From Hsuehochloa calcarea (Eukaryota; Streptophyta; Magnoliopsida; Poales; Poaceae): a stretch of DNA of 64,000 bases. The DNA is taken from contig CM070611.1 in NCBI GenBank assembly GCA_036346395.1, positions 22,268,473 through 22,332,472 of the forward strand, given 5' to 3'. The stretch's first letter is position 1, and each line of letters opens with the position of its first letter. The position numbers and the translations under genes are program-made. The notes below the pieces were generated by a model, which worked only from the letters and a program-made list of their open reading frames with translations, had not been told where the DNA came from and searched no databases. Below are positions 34,856 to 44,399 of the stretch, one piece after another.

Positions 34856-35010
34856 ATGAACTTGTATGTTAATGTTGTAGATATGTGTACTAACTATTGA
34901 TTATAAGACTAATACAGTACATATACAAGAATTTCAAACATTCAACGTCTAGGGTCTGACACTTAGAATGGCTATATAAACCATTGTAAACGTTCGCCAA
35001 TCTTGGAATT
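34856..35010. repeat. Diverged fragment of the 1.56-kb unit
   Basis: GTATGTTAATGTTGTAG through AACGTTCGCCAATCTTGGAA corresponds to about 31180-31312 in unit 1, at visibly lower identity than units 1-3 share with each other. Confidence 0.7.
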
Positions 35011-35292
35011 TGAGAAAAACCCGCCCGCCGCCCGTAATTTCACTTTGGCCCGCCAAAACACTAATCCCAAAGCATGAGGATATTTTTTTAGTCTTAGATC
35101 ATAATCCCCAACATCGATGATTAATTCCAAAGTAAAAAAACAACAATCGATCGATAATTTTATGGATGAATTCCCTAAATACCACTGGAATTTTGAGAAA
35201 TCCATATGTTACTGAAATGTTAATGTAACACAATAAATAACATAAAGAAGATGATACAAACTTCCGGTGACATATAAGAAATTCACCGTAAT

Positions 35293-35298
35293 TTTATT
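35293..35298 (-). terminator. Poly(A) signal of the TPD1-like gene
   Basis: AATAAA occurs on the minus strand about 105 bases after the stop codon at 35403, next to a CT-type (GA on plus) microsatellite at about 35307-35329. Confidence 0.45.
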
Positions 35299-35402
35299 CG
35301 TCAACCAGAGAGAGAGAGAGAGAGAGAGATCACCGCAGGTAGCATCCATAGCTTGACCTCACGCTTGGACCAACCAGCCGCACAGCGATCGCGACACAGC
35401 AT

Positions 35403-36104
35403 CTAGTCACAGGAGACAGAGCCGACGTCCAGCGGGTAGGCAAAGGAGTTGGAATACTGGAAGGAGACGGTCTCACCGGGGCCCATCGGGCCACCGCGCT
35501 TGACGAGGCAGTCGTTGAAGCCCACGCGCTGGAACAGGCTAGGGTTGACGAGCTCCGTGGAGGCAAACTCGCCGCAGGAGATGTGGATGTCGTACACCGT
35601 GCAGCTGGCGCAGACGTTGATGATCTGCACGCTGTAGGTCGGGATGCCGCTCGGCAGATGCTGGCCGTTGTTCTGGTAGACCACCACGTCCTCCTTAGAG
35701 CAGCCGTCTCGCCCCATCCGCTCCATCGAATAGCCAGCACTACGGGAGTCACCTGATCAACGCATGCAATTAAATCGGAATTGGTAAGTTAACATTTGAA
35801 CTGCATGGAATGGAGCCTAGGAAGATGCATGCCTTTTGAATATTACTGATCATGCCCATCTGGCTGCCAGCTAGCTTATTACAATACGAGCAGGTTAACT
35901 TACTACAATACAAGCGATCGAGTAAGATAAACTTCCATTCCACTGTGGCTTTTCTTACTGAATCTAACATGCACATTACAAAAAAAAATACCCCACTGGG
36001 CGAAAAAGATAGCAATGACAAGCAACACCTTGACAAGCTAGGAGCAGCAAGCTAGCGACAACCAAAGCAACTGCAAGCTTCTGAAAGCACCCCATGGCCT
36101 GCAT
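35403..36104 (-). CDS. TPD1-like small secreted cysteine-rich protein (two exons)
   Basis: Exons 36104-36029 and 35752-35403 on the minus strand, joined by a 276-base GT-AG intron, give 141 residues ending in a stop. Residues 1-25 form a signal peptide (basic start, then LAVALVVASLLLLAC). The mature part has the TPD1 family pattern: DGCSKEDVVVYQ, LPSGIPTYSVQIINVCASC, DIHISCGEF, NPSLFQRVGFNDCLV, GPGETVSFQYSNSFAYPLDV, SVSC, with six cysteines at the expected places. In Arabidopsis, TPD1 is a ligand of the EMS1/EXS receptor kinase and specifies tapetum; grass relatives control anther and ovule cell number. Many grass TPD1-like paralogues exist, so function here is inferred only. It is the one gene in the window with fully intact frame and splice sites. 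A second in-frame ATG lies nine bases on (36095). Confidence 0.85.
35753..36028 (-). other. Intron of the TPD1-like gene
   Basis: Donor CAAG/GTGTTG at 36028 and acceptor GATCAG/GTGA at 35753. Removing it joins the signal peptide to the cysteine-rich domain in phase, through a Gly codon split after its first base. Confidence 0.75.
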
Positions 36105-36187
36105 ATCAATCACTAGCTCGATCTGCTACTACTTCTGTTTCTACAAGAGGTTGTAAGAGTGATTAATTCTTCTCCTTCACTTACCGG

Positions 36188-36200
36188 GTGTACTTATACT
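36188..36200 (-). promoter_or_regulatory. Candidate TATA box of the TPD1-like gene
   Basis: The minus strand reads AGTATAAGTACAC about 90 bases before the start codon. A GGTAAGTG at about 36185 could also be a donor of a 5' leader intron; this cannot be decided from sequence. Confidence 0.4.
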
Positions 36201-36204
36201 ACTA

Positions 36205-37087
36205 GTCCCTCTTGGCGAAAAGCCCGCGTCGTCCTCGATCTCCATCTTATCATGCACTGAACTAACTAACTCGGGAAATGGAGCTAGGCTTTGTTGAGTT
36301 GGACACTGTGTTCCTAGTTACGGCCCCATTAACTAACTGCAGAAGACCGCCATTGGATGGATCGCCGCTCGCCGACACGTGGGACAAGTAATCCATATAT
36401 ATGGGCGGCGGAGGCATAATTATATGCCAGTCACTCAGGGTGGTCCGGAGTATCCAAGGTGGCATGCATGAATGGCTAAACGACTAGCTAGGGTTTTCTC
36501 TTCTCAGTTCTGTCGTTGACTTGGATTCTGGAACTAGTAAATGGAGGGTGGTTGGACAGTAAATGGCTGTGGTTTGCGTATATGTACGCGGCACAGTAGT
36601 AGGCGGGTCTCTACTCTCGAGAGGTAATTAGTCACACGCCAGTGTTTAAACTGATCATACGAACATGCATTAATCATCGTGCGGTGATGGTACAACTTGT
36701 ACGTATATACAGTACTCAGTCCTACCGTACAACTAATCACGAAAATGAAAGTCCTACATTTATTAGCTCACCATAATGCAATAGGTTGACATGTTAGTTA
36801 TTTCTGAGGTGGACGACAAAGTTGTACTCACTCTGTTTCCATAAGACGTATTTGGCTAGGCACGGGATTGAGTAGGTTGTAAAGGAAATGTGAGGGATAA
36901 TAGTTTGTGAAAGAGTTATTTATAATTACAAGAGTGAGAAAATGTGATAAATAAGTGCACACTCCCAACTGTCATGCTGGACACGGTCGGCCGAAATTTG
37001 CTTTGTACCGAGAATTTTTTCTCTCCCAGGTATGAGATAGAGCCTTGTCACACAAATCGACAGCTTAACTTACATAAAAAATGCATT
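36205..37087. other. TPD1-like upstream region and intergenic sequence
   Basis: No gene is supported. At 36825-36950 a sequence starting TACTCACTCTGTTTCCATAAGA resembles one end of a Stowaway (Tc1/mariner) MITE; its other end is not recognisable. The rest is unremarkable. Confidence 0.45.
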
Positions 37088-37960
37088 CACTACTACAAAA
37101 AGGATAATATTGAATACTTCATCACAGACGGTTGACCAAAACCGTTTATATTAAATACAATCACAGACGGTTTGGGTTTAACGTCCGTCTGTGTTTCTAA
37201 CTGCACTAAAAACCGTGTGTGAAAAAGTAATATCACAGACGGTTCGTGTTGAAAATCGTCTGTGAAGTATCACAGACGGTTCTAAATAAGAACCGTCTGT
37301 GATACTACTAAATTCACATACAATTATTTATTGGAACCGTCTGTAATTATAAACAACTGACTAGCTGATTCCGCTCTCCTGATCGGGCCAGATTGATCTT
37401 TTAAAGTGGTCGAATTGAAGCTGATTTCCCCAACAGAAGAAAGCAGAACATATGTGAGTGATTTTTTTCTTACTGGCTAGCTAGAAGGATCGAGATCGAG
37501 ATGAGAACTTTAAGAAGAAATGGAAGTAAGAAAAGATGGGAAGTTTGTGAGTGATTTTTTCTTAGTTCCGTGAGCGCGCCCTTCTGATGGTTATTTATAG
37601 ACTTAACAGCTTGTGGCAAGATTAAATTAACGAATAAAGACGGAAGTCCATCAGATAGGATTTATTAGAATCTGCTCCTAATAAATCGTTGGTAACCAAA
37701 GCATCACCATATTTTCAGGAATTATTTTTCATAAATACGGTTGATGCTCCTTTTTCTATGTTTACAACTGAAGCTGGAGAGCTCATCATAGACGGGTTTT
37801 AATAAGAGCCGTCTGTGATTACATACTTCACAGACGGTTCTAAATATAATCTTCTGTGATAATTCAATCTTTTGGCTCCCACGCGATGCATCTCTTCGTC
37901 TCACGCACCGACGCTACGATGCGTCTCTTCAAAGTTTTCGAAGAATGGTCATCGTGCGCC

Positions 37961-40900
37961 ATGGTGAGCACACATGGTATTGGTGAGCACGCGGAGTATG
38001 ACGGCAGGACCAACGGGAGGAGGTCGGCGATCGCCATCGCTTTTCCTTACGATGTCTCGTCCACATCGTCGGCCTTGCGGCCGCGAGCTCTCCTCGGCCC
38101 ATTACTGACCTCTGCAGCCTACGAGCCACGTACGTATTCTGTTCTTTTTTTTTTGTAGGTCTGAAGGAGTCAGCATTCTGTTCAATTTTTGTTCAGAGTT
38201 AGTTTCCGAAGATGACTGTAGCATATCATATCCTAGCTAATTGTCGGAAAGCTTTAGGTGTTCGTTTCGGGTTTAGGTTCTGATAGAGAACCTGATTGTA
38301 ATTCCTCTGAAAATCTATAAAAGTAGAAAAACTGAAAAATCGTATTAGTTGATACGGCGGAAAATAATCTTGTGTTGATTTCATTTTGTGTTCAATATCC
38401 GGTTTTGAACTAAATTTGACTAGCAACAACGACCTTAATTTGGTCTAGCCTTTAGTTTTCTCTTATGAAGTAATTCTTGTATTAAGATTATATCGTCTTG
38501 AATTTTATAGTTACAAGGACATGAACAAGGCGTCCAAGGAGCGCGCCGTGGGGAGGCCTGCGGTGTTGGAGCAGGAGGAGGCGATGAAGTGGCAGGACTA
38601 CAAGCGTGACCTCGTCGTCAACTACCTAGCGAGCGCCAACAACCCGAAGGCCTGCTTCATCGTCGGTCTCGTGCTTGTCTTCACGCCCCAAGACATGCAG
38701 CACGACCTCGTGTTCCTTGAACGAGCGACCATCGCCGGCCATAAGGTCGCAGCCTACGTGCTTGGCCTCCTCCTTTACACGGCCGGCGAGACGCGCGACG
38801 TTGGTGTAATATTCCGATTTCCGGTTCAAGAGTTTTTGTGTCGGGCGAGAGAATTATTTGAAATTTCACAATTTTCGAGGAAGCTTGGGACCACAGGCCT
38901 CCGCCTAAGCCGGGCACTGGCCGGCTCTGATTGGGCGGGGAAGGGGGCGACCTGGTCCAAGGCCCATGCGCCCCCTACTCCCCCTCAACCCTAACTGGCC
39001 CCCTCCTCTCCTCCCCTCTCCCTCCCACTTCTCCCCCTTGAGCCGCCGCCCCTAGGACCTCCCAAACCGACGCCCCCTGCTGTTGGGTGCTGCCTCCTCT
39101 TGGTGCCGGCCCTCGGTGATCCCCGGCGCGATTCTCCAAGATCCTCCCCGAAGTCACCTCTTCCTGCTCCCTCCTCCAATCGGTTTCTCCTCCGATTGTG
39201 GCCGACCATTGAAGGGAGGAAGAAGAGAAGAGAGGAAGTTCTTCGGGAGGTGGATCAACGTCTCCCTGCGGGTCTTTAAGGGTAACGAAGGGTCAAACTC
39301 GTTGTTTGATACGGTTTGGATGCGGATTTGACTATGAGGATCGAAGCGATTTGCTGTTTTAGATTTTCTAGAACCTGTCCATGTTGCGCGGTCTGTTTCG
39401 ACCTTTTAGAGGCCGATCTGGAGGTTCTCCCCTGCTAAAGAATTGTAGCTACAGTTATTAGCTTTCCATATCCACCAAGATTACCAGATTCCGATTTGTG
39501 GTTCGAAAGTTATGATAGTTTCAATATTGTTGTCCTGAAAAACCCGACGAGAACTGTCAGTATAGTTGTTTAATGAAATATGACTTGTTTAGATTCTGAT
39601 TCAGATTAGTCACACCAAACACCTTCTCAAGATAATTTCATAATATTTCCATATTGATAAAGAACACCTCCATTGGATCAGTAGAATAAAAGTTATGCCA
39701 TGTTCTTCGCTACTGATCTGCTGTCTGGACAGATGTCTGTCAGGCATTTTCAACTGCTGTTTAGTTAAATATGTTGGCAGGATTAGGAGATCTTGTAAAC
39801 TAGAGTTTCGTAGGCTTACTCGTTAAGTTTCATTGGGCACTGGATTCATGTCATTCCGAGTTCCAGATCTTTAATTATGATTTTTGCCGTTCCGCTGTCC
39901 AGTAGGGTTTCGGGTGGCTGGATAGTTTGATTTCAGTTTTGGGTCCGCTGGTTCTGCTGGATAGTCAAGGGGTTAGTGTGGTTCATAGGTAACTTTTTCG
40001 TACCATGTTGTCCTTATTTCGAGAACTTATTTGTGTAGCCGGTGAGGCGGCGAGTGGAGGAGCACTCTTGTTGCCTCCTAGCGCGTCACAGCGCGGAAGG
40101 TAAGTACCTTGTATTACCATATTGACTGATGATGAATGAATATTGATATATTGTTAATTCTGCTACTCATGCTCATGTTCAATGTTATATACTTCATTCT
40201 TGAATGATAATCCATGTGGAAGAATGTAGTGTTCATTGCATATGACTCATTCCACTCATGCATAGTTCTTGATTTAACCACGGGAGTGGTATTGAAAAGA
40301 CCCATCAACTCCAGCATGGGCACGTAAGTCCCACCAATCCAATGTGGGTAATATCGGACACCCGTATGCAACGTTCTTCATACGGTATTTGGGTCCCCGG
40401 ACTTTGTTAAGTACGGGCTTAAGTGAACACCGACGGGTGTATCACTCGCTATACCGGTATAAGCAGATGAGCAGTCCATTCCTTTCAATGCATTCCTTCA
40501 TGCCATACATTCATGTAGAAGTTCTGAATTGTGTTCATATTTCGGTTTGTGGTTGACTTGTCCACTTTATGTCTGATCTATTATGCATTGTACTTGCTGA
40601 GTCTTTGGCTCATCCTTACTTTGTTGTTGAATTTAGGTGAAAGGTGACAATGGCGGTCTTGGGAGGGAGTAGTTCCACACAACGCACACAATTCATCTTA
40701 TTTCAGACTTCATTAATACATTTTTAGTTATATTATCCATTTGATAATTGTCGGACTGTAATAAATCAACTTGGCTTTGGTTACTCTATACACATGCTAC
40801 ATTCGTTTTCCTTCCCTTAATTGGATTCATGAAACTCTCCTACTATATTCGGGTTATGTTAATGTTATGTTATCAACTGAGACGTGTGTTCAATATTATA

Positions 40901-41276
40901 TTCCTTAGGATCTTGTTAGTTTTTGGTGACATCTTGGCTTCCGAATAGCCAGTGTGTTACAGTTGGGAAACACTACATTATCCAGGTTGAGGGCGAGCTA
41001 GCCGTCGGCGTGTGTGAGATAGCCAAGAGGACCAACCGGGAGTGCAGACGGTGCCAGAGGCTCGCTATGGACATGGTCCAGGAGGCAGCGTAGAAGAAGA
41101 TGGCCAGGTCACTAGGCTGGGTGTGGGCGCTGTCAGAGGACGGCCACCTGTGCACGAGCACTGGCTGCGGTGTGATGGAACGGTGGGACGGCTACATCAT
41201 CTTCTACAACAACGACTGTAGGATTATGCATGAGTATGTCAAGTTCTTTGCAGAGGTGTTGAACTACTTGCCATAA
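37961..41276 (+). pseudogene. F-box protein gene of the At1g67623-like type, split by an LTR
   Basis: Exon 1 (37961-38129) encodes an F-box: FPYDV, then after a one-base loss at about 38055 a frame with VHIVGLAAASSPRPITDLCS. A GT-AG intron spans 38130-38510. Exon 2 starts at 38511 and reads MNKASKERAVG, NNPKACFIVGLVLVF and GHKVAAYVLGLLLY, a Sel1-like segment typical of this F-box family. At 38804 it is interrupted by an LTR; removing the LTR and one TSD copy restores the frame exactly (GETRDVG then KHYIIQVEGEL). The end has CTSTGCG and NDCRIMHEYVKFF, the family's Cys-rich C-terminus, with stop at 41276. A TAG at 41091-41093 is an additional break. Non-functional as written. Confidence 0.75.
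38805..40961 (+). mobile_element. Solo LTR (Gypsy-like) with 5-bp target duplication
   Basis: The 2157-bp insert starts TGTAATATTCCGATTT and ends AGTGTGTTACA, flanked on both sides by GTTGG (38800-38804 and 40962-40966). It sits in exon 2 of the F-box-like gene, and its precise removal restores the frame. No PBS, polypurine tract or pol sequence is visible inside; the GC-rich middle (38880-39300) resembles the transcribed part of grass Tekay LTRs. Orientation is a guess. Confidence 0.8.
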
Positions 41277-41489
41277 AATTATCGATTTTAGCAAATATTC
41301 ATATATAATTCTTTACTAATATGTGAATGTGTCATATGTACTTCTGAATTTGCATTTATGTATGAATATTATAACATACGGTTCTATTATGGAACCGTTG
41401 GTGATGTGAGACCATATCATAGATGGTTCCATAATAGAATCGTATGAGATAAGTGTCAGTGTTTTAGAACCGAACTTTTGTAATGATTG

Positions 41490-42790
41490 TTTGATTCGGG
41501 GGGTCTCCAAGACTCAAATCACGCAAAGATAATAACATAGGGATTTTTATACAGGTTCAAGCCTTCTCTGGAGAGAATAACAACCCTACTCATGTTTGGC
41601 TATATTGAGTATGTTGGTTACAGATCAAGAGAAAGACTGAAATGTAATATCTTGTGCTCCTGATTGTGTCTTTTTCCCTCCCCCTCCGCCGTCTGGTGAT
41701 TCCTCCTTTTATAGCATGTTCGAAGTGGACGACCATTTCTCCAGCCCAAAGGGTGTATCAATGCTTCAGATGATGGCGCATTTACCGGATATTACTGTTG
41801 GAGAAGTAATGTTCTCACATTGCCAGACAGTTATCACCAGAACAAAGAGTTTAATCGTGTAGTTATTCCGGAGAATAATAGCGTACACTGACTGTTTGGA
41901 TGCTCTAATCAATTGGGCCTACTTGTTTGTAAGCTCAATCGATTATAGGGTGGTCGTAACTGGCTTGGTCGTAGAAGGACTTACGACCATGAGGTGATCG
42001 TAGAAGAACTTACGATCATGTGCTAGTCGTAGAAAGACTTACGACTATGGGGTGGTCGTAGCTGACCTAGTTGTAGAAGAACTTACGACCATGAGGTGAT
42101 CGTAGAAGAACTTACGATCATGAGGTAGTCGTAAAAGATCTTACGACTCCAGCTTCTCCCTTATGAACATTAAGGGGTACACTCAAGGACCATATGATGA
42201 CATCATTATCCATAATAAGGATTACTGATAAATAATTAAATGAGAATTTCTAAATCCTCGTCGTCTAGCACCCTAGCTTCAAGTGAAAGTACCTACTTGG
42301 GAAAGGAGCGTTAGATGATCTTACGACCAGAAGATGGTCGTAGAACGGTGGTCGAAGGAAAGACTCTTTGACAGGTATTTCATTTGACCAGAAACAGACT
42401 TGGTCAAGAAATTTGCAAGAAACCTTACGACTACAAGGTCGTCGTAGAAAATCTTACGACTATAAAGTGGTCGTAGTATGGTAACCGGAAGTAAATCCTT
42501 TCCAACTGGTGTTTCATTTGACCAAAAAAAGACTTGGCCAAGAAGGTAATTTCACATGAGGTGTAAAGATAGACTCGGTTTTCTCGAATAGACAAATTTA
42601 AGAATCTGAATCGACTCTCGTAGACCTGTTTGTTGGAGTGGTTCCCGAAGAGGTGGCAACTGTTGGGTTGCCATGTCTTTAACCCAAGTACGTGGTTATA
42701 AAAACTTATCGTGGGTACGATTGTAGGATTCTTACTTTTCCTCAATCACTCCAACGGTTCATCAAGCTTTTACGTTCTCCGCCGCCAACC
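41490..42790 (+). mobile_element. Tat-like (RIRE2-type) Gypsy 5' region: LTR/leader
   Basis: It opens with TTGATTCGGGGGGTCTCC, CACGCAAAGATAATAACATA and a TTTATACAGGTTCAAGCC phrase that I recognise from Tat-lineage (RIRE2/Dasheng type) LTRs in grasses. The hairpin minisatellite lies inside. The LTR 3' end and PBS were not found. Confidence 0.5.
41966..42148. repeat. Hairpin minisatellite, main block
   Basis: Six units of about 29-34 bases, each an 8-base arm, an 8-base loop (GAAGAACT or variant) and the complementary arm: TGGTCGTA/TACGACCA at 41966-41989, TGATCGTA/TACGATCA at 41995-42018, TAGTCGTA/TACGACTA at 42024-42047, an imperfect unit at 42068-42091, TGATCGTA/TACGATCA at 42097-42120, and AGTCGTA/TACGACT at 42127-42148. 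Scattered units continue at 42320-42345 and 42423-42480. Confidence 0.85.
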
Positions 42791-42827
42791 AAATCGTACA
42801 CCTTCAAGCCTCCTCCTTTTGAGAAAG

Positions 42828-44283
42828 ATGCCCAGTGCCGCTTCCCAGTGGGCCGAATCGGAGATGGACGCGACCAAGATAAAGGCTCTGGTCGCCGCCG
42901 AGAAGATCCCGAAGGAGTTCGTGAAGTGGATTGAGGTTTATGGGCAACATTGGTCATTTAGGGAAATTGGGCAGATTCCCATCTTCCAGGCGTACTGTGA
43001 GTGTGGCCTTCGATTGCCTGCTCACCCTTTCCTCACTCTCGTACTCGAACACTTTGCGGTGGAGTTGGTGAACCTCGTTCGCAATTCCATCACAATGTTA
43101 GGTGTGTTTGTTTACTTGTGTGAGGCCTATCTGGGGATTCCAGCCGACTTGGAGTTGTTCTAATATTTTTACGGGATGACTCGGCTGGTGGGAGTCGCCC
43201 GTAGCTGTAGTCTGAAGCTCCACGACAGGAAGTCGAAGGAGTACATTCGGATGTACACCCGATCATCATAGCCGGGTTTGAAGAAGAGGTGGTTCTGCTG
43301 GGAGACGACCAGTGAAGACAGCCTCTCTTTCGTCGAGAATGCCGCCGAGAAGATTTCTTCCTAGGATTCGACTCCCAAGGATCTTGGCCAGATCGCCCCC
43401 TACATTCAAGTCATCAAGGACTTGAAGGTGGTGGGCCTCACCGGTTGGCACGTTGTGAAGGATTTCATCATACATCGCATTAGCCCTCTGAAGAAATGAG
43501 CACATCCCATGCGGAAGTACTCGCGGTGGCAAGACTCGACCAGATATTACGAGCAGGGTAAGTAAACCTTCGATTTAGCTCTCTTTCTATTGATTTCGAA
43601 CTTGGTTATTGAAAGTTTATTCACTTCTGCAGATCTCTCACAAGTGGAAATTAACACTCGGGTGAAGCTCATTTGTGATAAATCCCCGCCACCGAACGTG
43701 GTGGCTCCTCAAATCCTTACAGTCTTGACCGCAGATGATAGGAGGGAACGCCTAAAGGTAATCAAGGACCGATTTCTTCTTTAGGATCTCATAGTCGTAG
43801 AAAAACTAACGCCTAAGTATTGGTTGTAGAAGAACTTACGACCGGAGAATGGTCGTGGAAAAACTCACGACTAGAGGGTTGTTGTAGAAAAACTTATGAC
43901 TAGGTACTGGTCGTAGAAGCACTTACGACCGCTTAATAACACTTCTTTTATAACTTCTGCAGAAAGCAGGTATGAAAGACTATCAAGACGATGAAGAGGT
44001 CGAACTAATGGTCGTTGGCGCGGTGATGGAGCAAGTCAAGGCTCCTCTGACCAAAAAGTGCTGTCTAGTGAAAGTCGCCGTCAAGGGAGGCGCGAGCTTG
44101 AGCTCTGCTGCTCCGACCGGGCCCTTTGCTTGGTTCACTGCAGAAATAGCTGCTGCAGAGAAGGCGAAGGCGGTCGAAGCGACTGACGTGCTCAAACGCA
44201 AAGCCCCCAAAACCAAGGTACCCTTTTACTACGATAATAAAACTTTTACAGTTTCTGCTTCCCGTGGCTTTATCAAGCAATAA
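42828..44283 (+). pseudogene. Tat-lineage Gypsy ORF ('putative gypsy type transposon' domain), broken, with introns
   Basis: From ATG 42828 the plus frame reads MPSAASQWAESEMDATKIKA, then IFQAYCECGLRLPAHPFLTL and LVRNSITMLGVFVYLCEAYL up to a stop at 43161, matching the Transposase_28-type domain found at the gag position of Tat elements. Reading continues past the stop (FYGMTRLVGVARS, SPKDLGQIAPYIQV-like) to 43557. Two GT-AG introns can be seen: about 43558-43632 (GGTAAGTA to TTCTGCAG) and about 43756-43962 (AGGTAATC to TTCTGCAG), the second holding more minisatellite. The last exon runs 43963-44283 and is open. Several in-frame stops (43161, about 43270, 43363, 43498) make it a pseudogene. 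Confidence 0.65.
43793..43931. repeat. Hairpin minisatellite inside the second intron
   Basis: Four to five further units of the same design. Two are perfect: GTCGTG/CACGAC around loop GAAAAACT (43852-43871), and GGTCGTA/TACGACC around GAAGCACT (43909-43930). Others are imperfect. The loop length of eight bases is conserved. Confidence 0.8.
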
Positions 44284-44399
44284 TTAAACGAGAACTAGAA
44301 TAGTTTTATGGCTTTTGTGGAGGAAACCGTGGCACCACCAGTGCCTGCGGTCGAGGGCGGTGCTGCCCTTGATGTGGTCCTTGTTGACTTGGGCACAAA

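Larger units (their letters stand above)
37088..41489. mobile_element. CACTA-type element carrying an F-box-like gene (Pack-CACTA candidate)
   Basis: The left end is clear: CACTACTACAAAAAGG at 37088, followed by alternating ACAGACGGTTC/GAACCGTCTGTGA subterminal repeats (37125-37345) and further copies at 37795-37860. After the F-box-like gene, diverged motifs (ACGGTTCTATTATGGAACCGT, GATGGTTCC) occur at 41375-41450, and the sequence ends CTTTTGTAATGATTG, a degenerate inverse of the left TIR, where Tat-like Gypsy sequence begins. The right TIR and target duplication are weak, so an alternative is a small CACTA derivative next to an independent gene. No transposase is visible. Confidence 0.55.

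Noticed and set aside
35330..35752. 140-residue minus-strand ORF overlapping the TPD1-like exon
   Set aside because: It is an alternative frame rich in Ser/Ala/Arg over the same bases; the other frame has the conserved TPD1 cysteine pattern, signal peptide and splice phase.
37088..37870. Stand-alone CACTA-derived MITE ending near 37870
   Set aside because: Subterminal motifs are present at both ends of this interval, but no right TIR exists at about 37870. The longer element to 41489 is slightly better supported, though not proven.
41966..42148. CRISPR-like appearance of the regularly spaced palindromic repeat
   Set aside because: The units are contiguous with only short constant spacers, and the context is a plant Gypsy element.
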